NCBI GenBank assembly: GCA_947175285.1
Contig: CAMWMM010000340.1
Location: 1 to 5,936 of the forward strand
Source: an uncultured Lachnospiraceae bacterium
GTDB taxonomy: Bacteria > Bacillota_A > Clostridia > Lachnospirales > Lachnospiraceae
DNA: 5,936 nucleotides
Direction: 5' to 3'
Translations under genes and position numbers: made by a program
Notes under the pieces: generated by a model
Seen by the model: only the letters and a program-made list of their open reading frames with translations
The model's database searches: none
Told to the model about the DNA's origin: nothing
Shown: one piece after another, positions 1 through 5,936 of the stretch
Layout: the number at the start of each line of letters is the position of its first letter
Numbering within the stretch: position 1 is the stretch's first letter

Positions 1-147
1 ATAGCCAAGTTATTTAAGTGATAGTCAAGTCTTTTTCTGCAATAGCCAGATTTTTCTCTGCAATAGCCAAGTCATTTTTAGCGATAATCAGATTTTTTTA
101 TGCAATAGCTAAGTCATTTTAGCGATAACCAAATCATTCTCTGCAAT
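1..147 (-). repeat. 21-bp tandem repeats encoding a heptad tail
   Basis: About seven units of 21 bp, read on the minus strand, encode heptads of the form IA(K/E)(N/K)(D/N)L(A/V/I/T), for example IAKNDLA and IAEKNLA. This gives a coiled-coil-like tail to the nuclease relic. The frame is broken: one base is missing from a T-run at 117-120 compared with the equivalent run at 75-79, an in-frame TAA lies at 98-100 where GAA/GAG is expected, and another TAA lies at 14-16. The array runs off the left edge. Confidence 0.8.
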
Positions 148-778
148 GGATACATCCATTTCCGCAAACTGATTTTCAAAATCCTGTTTATTAAAGCGAC
201 CTGTTCAGCCTCTTCCCACGCCTAACACCAGTAGCGGACTTTTTGTCCTCGTCCGTTACCAGTTTAATTTGATTTAAGTCTAACACATTCAAAGCGAATT
301 TGTCATTATAAATATAATGCTTTTGGACATTCATCATCTTGTTGGTAGCATAAAACTCAGGATATGCGGGAAATAATGTAAAATCAAGGATACCGATATG
401 GTATATAGGTTTGACATCATAATAATCCTCCCCTTTTTCAAGATTGTCAAAGAGCCGGCAGAGATAGGAAAGGGAGCGGTCATTCCAGAAGTTTTGTGCT
501 CCAACTTGTAATTCAATATTGATGATTGTATGCTTGTTGAGCAGCACCTTGATGTCAAAGATATAATCCTTATCGCGGATTTTATTGCCCAGTTCGAGCG
601 GATTGAGTACCAAGACAGACTGCACATCACCCTATATCAAATGGAGCAGCGCACAGACCAGCCCCATCAGTACTTTTTTATTTGACTGCATGACGATGTG
701 GAACATACAGTCATTCATCAGTGCGTAATCGATTTTTCCAGTGGCGTTTTTTAGCGTTTTCATTTGTGAGTTTTTCAT
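1..778 (-). pseudogene. Decayed Rpn-family PD-(D/E)XK nuclease ('transposase') gene
   Basis: Reading leftward from an ATG at 778-776 (AAAGGA Shine-Dalgarno, 8-nt spacing), the frame gives MKNSQMKTLKNATGKIDYAL, then a TAG at 632-634 (codon 49), then continues open in the same frame to a TAA at 191-193. The stretch after the TAG contains LGNKIRDKDYIFDIKV and INIELQV, the D...ExQ core of the PD-(D/E)XK nuclease fold typical of Rpn/PDDEXK_2 proteins, followed by FPAYPEFYATNK and ALNVLDLNQIKL, also typical of that family. Family members usually run on through a helical region; here that part is lost to frame-breaks, and a heptad-repeat tail resumes in other frames down to the window edge. Known members promote RecA-independent recombination or act as nucleases, but this copy should be inactive. 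The left end lies outside the window. An alternative is a short product restarting at the ATG at 625, which would still lack the tail. Confidence 0.85.
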
Positions 779-872
779 TTAGATAATCCTTTCTGATAAT
801 TATTGACAATCTTTTACAGATCAATAGAACATTTTGAAGTGTTTTGGGAAGTAATTATATATCACAGAAATT

Positions 873-902
873 ATTGTACCAAAATGCGTATGTACAAAAC
901 AA
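873..902 (-). promoter_or_regulatory. Possible promoter of the Rpn relic
   Basis: On the minus strand, TTGTTT (902-897), an 18-nt spacer and TACAAT (878-873) form a sigma-A-like pair, with a TG one base before the -10 (extended -10). It lies about 95 bp upstream of the relic's ATG and points toward it. The -35 match is weak, so this is only a candidate. Confidence 0.35.
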
Positions 903-1003
903 GTGCGAGTTTTTACATTTCAAAGAATATATATTCGATAGAAATAGGATAAGGAATATGTATAGTTTGTCAGATAAAGTGTAAAGTAGATTACTTGACT
1001 AAA

Positions 1004-1037
1004 ATTGAGTTGTGGACAATTCTGTCCCTTGTTCAAT
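1004..1037. promoter_or_regulatory. Spaced two-part palindrome, possible operator
   Basis: ATTGA (1004-1008) mirrors TCAAT (1033-1037), and GGACA (1014-1018) mirrors TGTCC (1023-1027) around ATTC. Both arm pairs are separated by five unpaired bases, so the symmetry is exact in spacing. The right half overlaps the -35 of the rightward promoter at 1029-1057, a common place for a repressor or activator site. No matching regulator gene is in the window, so binding is inference; a plain hairpin is the alternative. Confidence 0.35.
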
Positions 1038-1057
1038 CATACAAAAAGTGATAAAAT
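1029..1057 (+). promoter_or_regulatory. Candidate promoter reading into the inverted-repeat segment
   Basis: TTGTTC (1029-1034), a 17-nt spacer and TAAAAT (1052-1057) form a sigma-A-like pair. A TG at 1049-1050 gives an extended -10 that offsets the weak -35. Transcription would begin near 1064, pass through two leader hairpins and the left 62-bp repeat, and reach the remnant gene at 1230 and the ATP-grasp/radical SAM gene. The rest of 779-1159 shows no coding sequence. Confidence 0.5.
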
Positions 1058-1078
1058 ACTACAAAATAATCTTATAAG

Positions 1079-1143
1079 AATCAACAAGAATGTTGATTTA
1101 TTGGGATATCTCGTTTATATCTGGAAAGTTCACATTCAGATAT
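1079..1143 (+). other. Two hairpins in the presumed 5' leader
   Basis: AATCAAC (1079-1085) pairs with GTTGATT (1092-1098) across a 6-nt loop. ATATCTG (1117-1123) pairs with CAGATAT (1137-1143) across a 13-nt loop. Neither is followed by a T-run, so they do not look like terminators. They sit between the candidate promoter and the left 62-bp repeat. AT-rich DNA makes short stems by chance, so their function is unproven. Confidence 0.35.
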
Positions 1144-1159
1144 GGAAATAGGAAAAAGT

Positions 1160-1221
1160 GATTGATAATCATGTATTATCAATTAAAATCCGACTGATAA
1201 TCAGATGTTATCTGTCAGTCC
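1160..1221 (+). repeat. Left copy of 62-bp perfect inverted repeat
   Basis: Base for base, this is the exact reverse complement of 5625-5686. It holds two dyads. The first is ATTGATAAT (1161-1169) with ATTATCAAT (1175-1183), which can also be read as 8-bp arms around the asymmetric centre TCATGTA. The second is GACTGA (1192-1197) with TCAGTC (1215-1220), enclosing CAGAT/ATCTG with a 4-nt bulge (TAAT) and a GTT loop. An AAGGAG ribosome binding site begins three bases after the repeat ends. It probably acts as a recombination site and, being transcribed, may also form part of the leader. Confidence 0.95.
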
Positions 1222-1229
1222 GAAAGGAG

Positions 1230-1621
1230 ATTGTAATTGATAAATATCAAAATATCTTGTTAAAGTTTTAACACAAGAATTTTTATATCATTTTTATCAA
1301 TATATTATTCTAAAGTGTATGATGATAATGTTCGTTTTCTAGATCTGTTCAATGAATATTATTAAAAAACTTTTACACTTCGCTCTGAATTAAATAAGAT
1401 TACAGAGTCTTTATTGGAAAATTCCGTTTTATTATGAGTATGATAGCATCATAACTTCGAATAACATTGAAGAAGTCATTTTGGACAACCTTATAGAATT
1501 CGAAAACTTCTTTACTAGAAAACACGGACTTACCTGTAAATCATTCCAACCATTTGTTTCGTATGCATTCTATCAGAGAATTGCCTCATTATATCCATAT
1601 ATTAAAAATAGTCCAAAATAA
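1230..1621 (+). pseudogene. Frameshifted remnant of a small unrecognised protein
   Basis: A strong AAGGAG site (1224-1229) stands 7 nt before a TTG at 1237, but that frame stops after eight codons. Coding-like segments then follow in three frames: KVLTQEFLYHFYQYIILK (second frame, open 1244-1339), YDDNVRFLDLFNEYY, a TAA at 1363-1365, then KTFTLRSELNKITESL (from 1318), and finally a 75-codon stretch ending at a TAA at 1619-1621, with LYWKIPFYYEYDS, EEVILDNLIEFENFF and SFQPFVSYAFYQRIASLYPY. This last stretch has no ATG. Joined, the pieces make a plausible protein of about 125 residues, rich in Tyr and Phe and probably helical. I do not recognise the family. It lies between the promoter and the ATP-grasp/radical SAM gene, so the intact form may have been its operon partner. 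Confidence 0.6.
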
Positions 1622-1674
1622 ACAATCCTGATATGTTCAGGAATTATATAGAAATAGTGGGAGAGATGAAAAAG

Positions 1675-3960
1675 ATGAATAAAATAGAGAACCAAATCTT
1701 AGAAAATGAAAATAAATGCTATATTGGTATTCGTGAATCAGATACATATTACTGTAAAAATTTTTTTGATAACATGGCATGTATTTTTAGTAATATGCCT
1801 TCTCAGGAAGTATTTTCTATAAGGCATAACCAGAACATTGACCACAGGGAAATATTTCTCTTTTTTGCAAAAAAGATACAACAATTTTACAACAAAAATG
1901 CGACATTTTACTTTTATAACCAGCGAACGGCATATAATTATGATGAATGTATTCAACAAAGATGCAGGTGCATAAATGCAAAAGATTTGCTGGATTTTAT
2001 CAATAATAAGCTATCTGTAAAGGAATGGTTTGCCCAAAACTCAATTCCGGTTGTCCCCTTTGCCACTTTTTTTGGGAAAGACCTTCTTTATTCAAAGCTT
2101 TGTGCACATTTTCAGGGATATACGACTTTTGTCATTCAGGCTGCCCATGGAGGTGGCGGCATTGGAACTTTTTATGCGGAAGCACAGCATTTTTCAGAAA
2201 TTCTGGATAAGGTGGAGCCGATGCAGCGATATATTGTGTCACCCTATATCACCAGTGTTTCTGTAAATATACATATTTTTATTTCGGAGAAACAGACTGT
2301 TTTGTCACCCGCGTCGGTACAAATAATAGAGCTTAAGCAACAGCAGCTTTGTTACCGGGGAGGCGATTTCTGCGTCTTTCAGGAAATGCAGGATTCTGTC
2401 AAGAAAAAAATCAGGAAATTTAGCACGAAGCTCGCAGACATGTTACGAAAAAAAGGATACAGGGGTATTGCTGGCATTGATTTTATTGTTACCTCTGATG
2501 AACAGGTGTATTGCTGTGAAATTAATCCTCGTTTTCAGGCATCAACATTTATTTTAGATCGTTATCTTCATGAATGTAATAACAATACTTTATTGGCATC
2601 ATCATGCTTTGAACTGAATGAGATGGCATTTCAGGGGAACATGACGACAACACTCTCTTTTGAAGATGAAATAAATTACAGCTGTTATTTTTACTATAAT
2701 GACGGGATTCCTTCTTCATATTTTAAAGAAAAATTCGAACTGCTTAAGGGAATTGGGCTGGTAGATGTTTTTGATGATGGAATGGAATTCTATTTGGACA
2801 ACCATAAAACAGATAATAATTCTTATTTATTTCGCGCTGTATTTCCGCATTCCATCAGTAAAATTTCACCAGATATGACTCTGTGGCTGAATGACAACAT
2901 TACCATAAATCAAAGACCTTGTGACGATATTTCTTATAAGACAGCATTGCTGAATCAAGGAGTGCGTGTGGAAGGCGAGCGCATCAATATAAAAAACGGT
3001 GTATATGAATCAATCGATATAACTGTTCGATTCAGTCAATATATACAGCCCCATCTCAACATAAACTGTGCTTTTGGAATCAACCTTTCCCAGTATAGTC
3101 CGTTTCTGGTTAAGCTATCCAAAAACACAGAGGAGCTATATTATTATAATGAAAAAATAGCAGACATCTGCGTCGAGAAAAATCGCCTGTATTCCTTGCA
3201 CGAATTAGAACAGAAAATGCTATTTATTAGTACAGACCGCTTAAGAATAAAGCTGGTATCTGGATGTGAAAACAAAAATCTGGGAAAAGGATGTGCGTTT
3301 TGTAATGTTCCATATTCTGAGTATAGGTTTTCTATGAAACAGATTCTTCAGGCTTTGCAAAGTCTGAAGAATCTGGATATTCATTTTCGACATATCCTTA
3401 TTGGGGGCGGAAGCTGTCTTGCACCAGATTCGTGGGATAAAATAATTGAAATATGTAATTACCTAAAAAGTGACAATGTTTTTAGGGAAAAGCCAATCTC
3501 AATAATGACAATGCTTCCGCCCAAAAGCATGTTAATCAAACTTAAAAATGCGGGGGTTGAGGAGGTGGCTTTTAACCTTGAAATTGCCGATGAAAAACTG
3601 GCACGTCAATTAATGCCTGCCAAACGTAGTCTGGGAAAAGATGCCTACTATGAAATCCTACAGGACGCTGTCCGTATTTTCGGCATTGGAAATGTCCGCT
3701 CTGCACTTCTGGTTGGTCTTGATAAGGAGCAGGATATTTACAATGAAATAGTAACCTTGGCTGAAATTGGTGTTATTCCATGCCTGTCTGCGTTTCGTGC
3801 CCTTCCTAAAACACCTTATGAAAATGATTTGGGACCTGATAATGCGTATCTTCTTAAAGTATATAACTACACATCCGATATGTTGTCATCCATGTCTGGT
3901 AATGTGAAAGAATTAGGTCCGCCCTGCAAGGCTTGCCGGAATAATATGCTTATTTTGTGA
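1675..3960 (+). CDS. ATP-grasp/radical SAM fusion enzyme
   Basis: Numbered from the ATG at 1675 (761 residues). An upstream ATG at 1633 has no ribosome binding site, while GGGAG at 1659-1663 lies 11 nt before 1675. An ATP-grasp ligase domain spans about 100-310, with a glycine-rich loop AAHGGGGIGTF (157-166), GIDF (267-270) and the metal-binding motif EINPRFQAST (282-291). Residues 315-520 form a linker domain I cannot name. A radical SAM domain follows: C531-x8-C540-x2-C543 to hold the 4Fe-4S cluster, GGGS (577-580) at the usual SAM-binding site, and NLE (634-636). The C-terminus has a second cysteine pair, GPPCKACRNNM (C751, C754), perhaps for an additional metal or cluster. ATP-grasp enzymes join a carboxylate to an amine or thiol; radical SAM enzymes do radical chemistry. 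One chain with both suggests two steps on one small molecule or peptide, but the substrate is unknown. Cytosolic; no signal peptide. Confidence 0.92.
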   Translation: MNKIENQILENENKCYIGIRESDTYYCKNFFDNMACIFSNMPSQEVFSIRHNQNIDHREIFLFFAKKIQQFYNKNATFYFYNQRTAYNYDECIQQRCRCINAKDLLDFINNKLSVKEWFAQNSIPVVPFATFFGKDLLYSKLCAHFQGYTTFVIQAAHGGGGIGTFYAEAQHFSEILDKVEPMQRYIVSPYITSVSVNIHIFISEKQTVLSPASVQIIELKQQQLCYRGGDFCVFQEMQDSVKKKIRKFSTKLADMLRKKGYRGIAGIDFIVTSDEQVYCCEINPRFQASTFILDRYLHECNNNTLLASSCFELNEMAFQGNMTTTLSFEDEINYSCYFYYNDGIPSSYFKEKFELLKGIGLVDVFDDGMEFYLDNHKTDNNSYLFRAVFPHSISKISPDMTLWLNDNITINQRPCDDISYKTALLNQGVRVEGERINIKNGVYESIDITVRFSQYIQPHLNINCAFGINLSQYSPFLVKLSKNTEELYYYNEKIADICVEKNRLYSLHELEQKMLFISTDRLRIKLVSGCENKNLGKGCAFCNVPYSEYRFSMKQILQALQSLKNLDIHFRHILIGGGSCLAPDSWDKIIEICNYLKSDNVFREKPISIMTMLPPKSMLIKLKNAGVEEVAFNLEIADEKLARQLMPAKRSLGKDAYYEILQDAVRIFGIGNVRSALLVGLDKEQDIYNEIVTLAEIGVIPCLSAFRALPKTPYENDLGPDNAYLLKVYNYTSDMLSSMSGNVKELGPPCKACRNNMLIL

Positions 3961-4003
3961 CAATCAATACCAGTACTCCAGATTCTAACCGGAGACTGAT
4001 ACA

Positions 4004-4057
4004 TGGCTGAAAAATCATCCCTGTCATCTGGCAGAGAGTATTTTTCAGCCAGATTTT
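4004..4057. terminator. Convergent terminator with alternative stems
   Basis: TGGCTGAAAAAT (4004-4015) pairs perfectly with ATTTTTCAGCCA (4040-4051), a 12-bp stem between the two convergent genes that should work in both directions. An overlapping, mutually exclusive stem, ATCTGGC (4026-4032) with GCCAGAT (4048-4054), is followed directly by a short T-run on the plus strand. It starts 44 bp after the radical SAM stop and touches the last codons of the pentapeptide gene. Confidence 0.65.
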
Positions 4058-5561
4058 ATGTTTCATCCGTGTTATTTTTCTTGAATATCATTACATCCTT
4101 ATTATATAAATCAGCGATATCTGTTTTTAACTGCTGTGTTACCTGCTCGATGTATTGGTTCATTTTCCTTTCTGAATATTTTAATTTGATATTGAGTAGC
4201 TGCTCCTTGCTGCGTTCTATGTAGCTATCAACACATTTCGCATAAATCTCATTGTTCGCCAGAACATAATCGTCGGGGATGGTTTGGTTATCGGAACTTG
4301 TATCAGATTGTTTTTTCTCAACAATACTCCATATCAGTTGTGCTATTGTTGCCAATGCACCTGCGGCACAGACAACATCAATGATAATTTCAAACGGAGA
4401 ATGATTGGAAACTGCAACTTGAAATCCAAGCTGACCAAAATCATTTTGGGAAAGGGCGTCATTAAGTTCAGTCGAAAGTGAATTTACATATGCAACCCCT
4501 TTCTTGTTTTTCTTGCAAATATTTGTCCGTATATTAAAGCTGTATGTGACACTATCACTTTTCCCGCTTAGCAATGTTTTCCTGATTTCGCCAGTGTTGA
4601 CAATATAATCATTTATCCGTTCTGGCGGGATATTGTCATCATATAAATAATTTTCTATTTTTTTATTTGCACGACGAACAGTAATCTCGTCTAACAGGTC
4701 ATGCCTTTTAGCCAGCCTGCATAGGTGACGGAGCATTCGAAAATCCAATGTATCTAATGCCTGATTAATACCTTTTAAAAAAACCTCTTGTGCTTCATGC
4801 ATCTTGCCTTTTGCAATCAACAGGTTACAAACCGGAAAGTATTCCTGTTTATCGTCATAATAATATATTAAATTATTTATTTGACGGATGTAATCCACAA
4901 GAGGGACGTCCTTATCCCCTGCAATAAATGAAATACTGTCAGAGGGTTCATTTAGAAAATCAGACGCCCCGATTATATATGCAAACTGATAAAATGGAAA
5001 AACTACACTCTTTAGGCTAGTGTTAAGCAATTCAATAAATTCCACATTTGTATGACCCGCATCTATTTTTTCAAGATAGCAACTGTTAAAGCAGCTTCCT
5101 TCGAGCGTATTGCTTTGAAACTTGACACTATCAAACCTGCAATTATAAAAAAGTGACTGTAAAAATCCACTACTTTTAAACATTATTTTCTTAAAATTAC
5201 ATGTTGTAAAACTGCTTTGACTGAAATTGTTGCCTGTATACAAGACATCATCTGCTTTTTTGTTGACAAACATGCTGTTAAAAAAATTGCAGCATGCAAA
5301 GCTGTTACCTGATAATTTGGTCTGCTTAAAAGTAACATTGTGATACGAGGATGCTGAAAAGGCGACATTTTCAAAAGTACAGTCTTTATAGCTGATATTT
5401 TGAAACCGGCTTCTTTTCATGCTAATTTTTTCATAGTTCTGTTTTGTTATGGTCTGTCTCACAGACCCACCATTTGACGTTTTGCTATTCAGATTGGAGT
5501 CTGGATATTTTTCATTTAGCTCTTCTAATGCGTTCTTTAATACCTGCGGACTGGGATTCAT
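4056..5561 (-). CDS. Pentapeptide-repeat protein with one predicted membrane segment
   Basis: 501 residues, starting at an ATG with AAAAGG 9 nt upstream. Residues about 48-190 are pentapeptide repeats of the A(D/N)LXX class, here often with F at the centre: SRFQNISYKDCTF, ACCNFFNSMF and FTTCNFKKIMF recur every five residues, predicting a right-handed quadrilateral beta-helix. Residues 218-330 look helical, with a stretch near 238-268 that resembles a TPR hairpin (inference). Residues 389-413 (PFEIIIDVVCAAGALATIAQLIW) are hydrophobic and could cross the membrane once or pack inside a protein. A charged, helical, possibly coiled-coil tail (about 432-490) follows. There is no signal peptide. Pentapeptide proteins are often binding scaffolds; the membrane segment hints at a membrane-associated or effector role, but I cannot assign a function. 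It converges on the ATP-grasp/radical SAM gene and begins 63 bp inside the right 62-bp repeat, with no clear promoter of its own in that gap. Confidence 0.9.
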   Translation of the reverse strand: MNPSPQVLKNALEELNEKYPDSNLNSKTSNGGSVRQTITKQNYEKISMKRSRFQNISYKDCTFENVAFSASSYHNVTFKQTKLSGNSFACCNFFNSMFVNKKADDVLYTGNNFSQSSFTTCNFKKIMFKSSGFLQSLFYNCRFDSVKFQSNTLEGSCFNSCYLEKIDAGHTNVEFIELLNTSLKSVVFPFYQFAYIIGASDFLNEPSDSISFIAGDKDVPLVDYIRQINNLIYYYDDKQEYFPVCNLLIAKGKMHEAQEVFLKGINQALDTLDFRMLRHLCRLAKRHDLLDEITVRRANKKIENYLYDDNIPPERINDYIVNTGEIRKTLLSGKSDSVTYSFNIRTNICKKNKKGVAYVNSLSTELNDALSQNDFGQLGFQVAVSNHSPFEIIIDVVCAAGALATIAQLIWSIVEKKQSDTSSDNQTIPDDYVLANNEIYAKCVDSYIERSKEQLLNIKLKYSERKMNQYIEQVTQQLKTDIADLYNKDVMIFKKNNTDET

Positions 5562-5624
5562 AAATATATTCCTTTTATTTTTATCTGATATGTTTCAATT
5601 ATTCCATATATGCCTTATTCATCG

Positions 5625-5686
5625 GGACTGACAGATAACATCTGATTATCAGTCGGATTTTAATTGATAATACATGATTATCAATC
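5625..5686 (-). repeat. Right copy of 62-bp perfect inverted repeat
   Basis: Exact reverse complement of 1160-1221, with no mismatch. Its core-like palindrome lies at 5663-5685, and the asymmetric centre reads TACATGA on the plus strand, opposite to the left copy, as required for inversion rather than deletion. The bulged hairpin lies at 5626-5654. On the outer side only 4 bp separate it from the terminator of the recombinase gene; on the inner side it is upstream of the pentapeptide gene. Confidence 0.95.
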
Positions 5687-5690
5687 GTTC

Positions 5691-5736
5691 AAAAGCAGTA
5701 TGAAAATAAGACAACTTCTATTTACATACTGCTTTT
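5691..5736 (-). terminator. Terminator of the recombinase gene
   Basis: AAAAGCAGTATG (5691-5702) pairs perfectly with CATACTGCTTTT (5725-5736), a 12-bp stem with a 22-nt loop, 4 bp after the recombinase stop. On the minus strand the stem ends in TTTT, giving an intrinsic terminator. It would stop recombinase transcripts before the right 62-bp repeat and so shield the segment on this side. Confidence 0.75.
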
Positions 5737-5740
5737 AAAA

Positions 5741-5936
5741 TTATATATGGAAATCTTTCCTCGGATGTTTTGTAGTAAGTATATCTTTCTGCTTAGACAT
5801 AGCAACATGCGTATAGATTTCTGTAATATTAATTGAACTATGACCTAATATTTCCTGAATATATCTAATATCAACATCAGCCTCCAATAGGCTTGTAGCG
5901 AAAGTATGACGAAACATGTGAGGGGTGATATGCAGG
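5741..5936 (-). CDS. Tyrosine recombinase (XerC/XerD-like), C-terminal part
   Basis: The last 64 codons of a gene that enters from the right edge and stops at 5741-5743. The sequence [20 protein letters not shown] holds the HxxR box of the tyrosine recombinase catalytic domain, followed by [10 protein letters not shown] (second conserved His) and EIYTHV, whose Tyr is the nucleophile that attaches to DNA. All catalytic residues expected in this part are present, so the enzyme is probably active. The wording resembles XerC/XerD-type recombinases, including those that invert specificity-gene or promoter cassettes. Its position beside a 62-bp inverted repeat suggests that it acts on this pair. 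The N-terminal DNA-binding part is outside the window, and it could instead be the integrase of a neighbouring element. Confidence 0.92.
   Translation of the reverse strand, partial: LHITPHMFRHTFATSLLEADVDIRYIQEILGHSSINITEIYTHVAMSKQKDILTTKHPRKDFHI

Larger units (their letters stand above)
1160..5686. other. Putative invertible segment bounded by the 62-bp inverted repeats
   Basis: The segment between the two repeats holds one broken and two intact genes. The intact ones converge on a shared terminator, so each reads inward from its own repeat. A tyrosine recombinase gene, the kind of enzyme that inverts DNA between inverted sites, ends just outside the right repeat. I see no target-site duplication (the left flank ends GGAAAAAGT and the right begins GTTCAAAAG) and no transposase inside, so inversion fits better than transposition. 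Phase-variable cassettes with this layout are known in gut bacteria. That this one inverts is inference from layout alone. Confidence 0.6.

Noticed and set aside
1..147. CRISPR-like array of short repeats
   Set aside because: Units are contiguous 21-bp repeats with no spacers and translate as heptads of the nuclease tail.
632..634. In-frame TAG as a recoded sense codon in the Rpn gene
   Set aside because: The same gene has further stops and frame-breaks, so ordinary decay explains it.
1171..1197. Eight-codon ORF inside the 62-bp repeat
   Set aside because: No ribosome binding site; the conservation is explained by the repeat as DNA.
4003..4224. Plus-strand ORF of 73 codons beginning MAEKSS
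   Set aside because: Lies antisense to the pentapeptide gene and begins inside the terminator stem; no ribosome binding site.
5599..5622. Seven-codon leader peptide (MNKAYME) upstream of the pentapeptide gene
   Set aside because: No ribosome binding site precedes it and the peptide has no attenuator-like codon run.
1160..5686. Transposon with 62-bp terminal inverted repeats
   Set aside because: No transposase inside and no target-site duplication at the outer edges; the recombinase lies outside. Not fully excluded.

Overview
The window is AT-rich DNA that looks like an accessory island in a low-GC Gram-positive bacterium, most likely a gut Clostridia or Lachnospiraceae member. I base this on base composition, purine-rich ribosome binding sites, an Rpn/PD-(D/E)XK 'transposase' relic with a heptad-repeat tail, and a large radical SAM enzyme. 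The genus cannot be read from the sequence.

Layout: (1) 1-778, minus strand: a decayed Rpn-type nuclease gene, broken by a nonsense codon, a stop in its middle and frame-breaks in a 21-bp tandem-repeat tail. (2) 779-1159: no gene; a possible promoter for the relic, a spaced palindrome, an extended -10 promoter reading rightward, and two leader hairpins. (3) 1160-1221: left copy of a 62-bp repeat. (4) 1230-1621, plus: a frameshifted remnant of a small unrecognised protein. (5) 1675-3960, plus: a 761-residue ATP-grasp/radical SAM fusion. (6) about 4004-4057: shared convergent terminator. (7) 4056-5561, minus: a 501-residue pentapeptide-repeat protein with one predicted membrane segment. (8) 5625-5686: right copy of the 62-bp repeat, inverted. 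(9) 5691-5736: terminator of the next gene. (10) 5741-5936, minus: C-terminal end of a tyrosine recombinase that continues beyond the window.

The main observation is that 1160-1221 and 5625-5686 are exact reverse complements over 62 bases. They bracket a 4.5-kb segment whose two intact genes both read inward, and the right copy lies just beyond the 3' end of a tyrosine recombinase gene. Each copy contains a core-like palindrome with 8-bp arms around an asymmetric 7-bp centre, as expected of a site for such an enzyme. The simplest reading is a recombinase-driven invertible cassette. In the orientation given, an outside promoter on the left would serve the ATP-grasp/radical SAM gene, while the pentapeptide gene faces a terminator. 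Inversion would swap them. The repeat is seen directly; inversion and the expression switch are inference.
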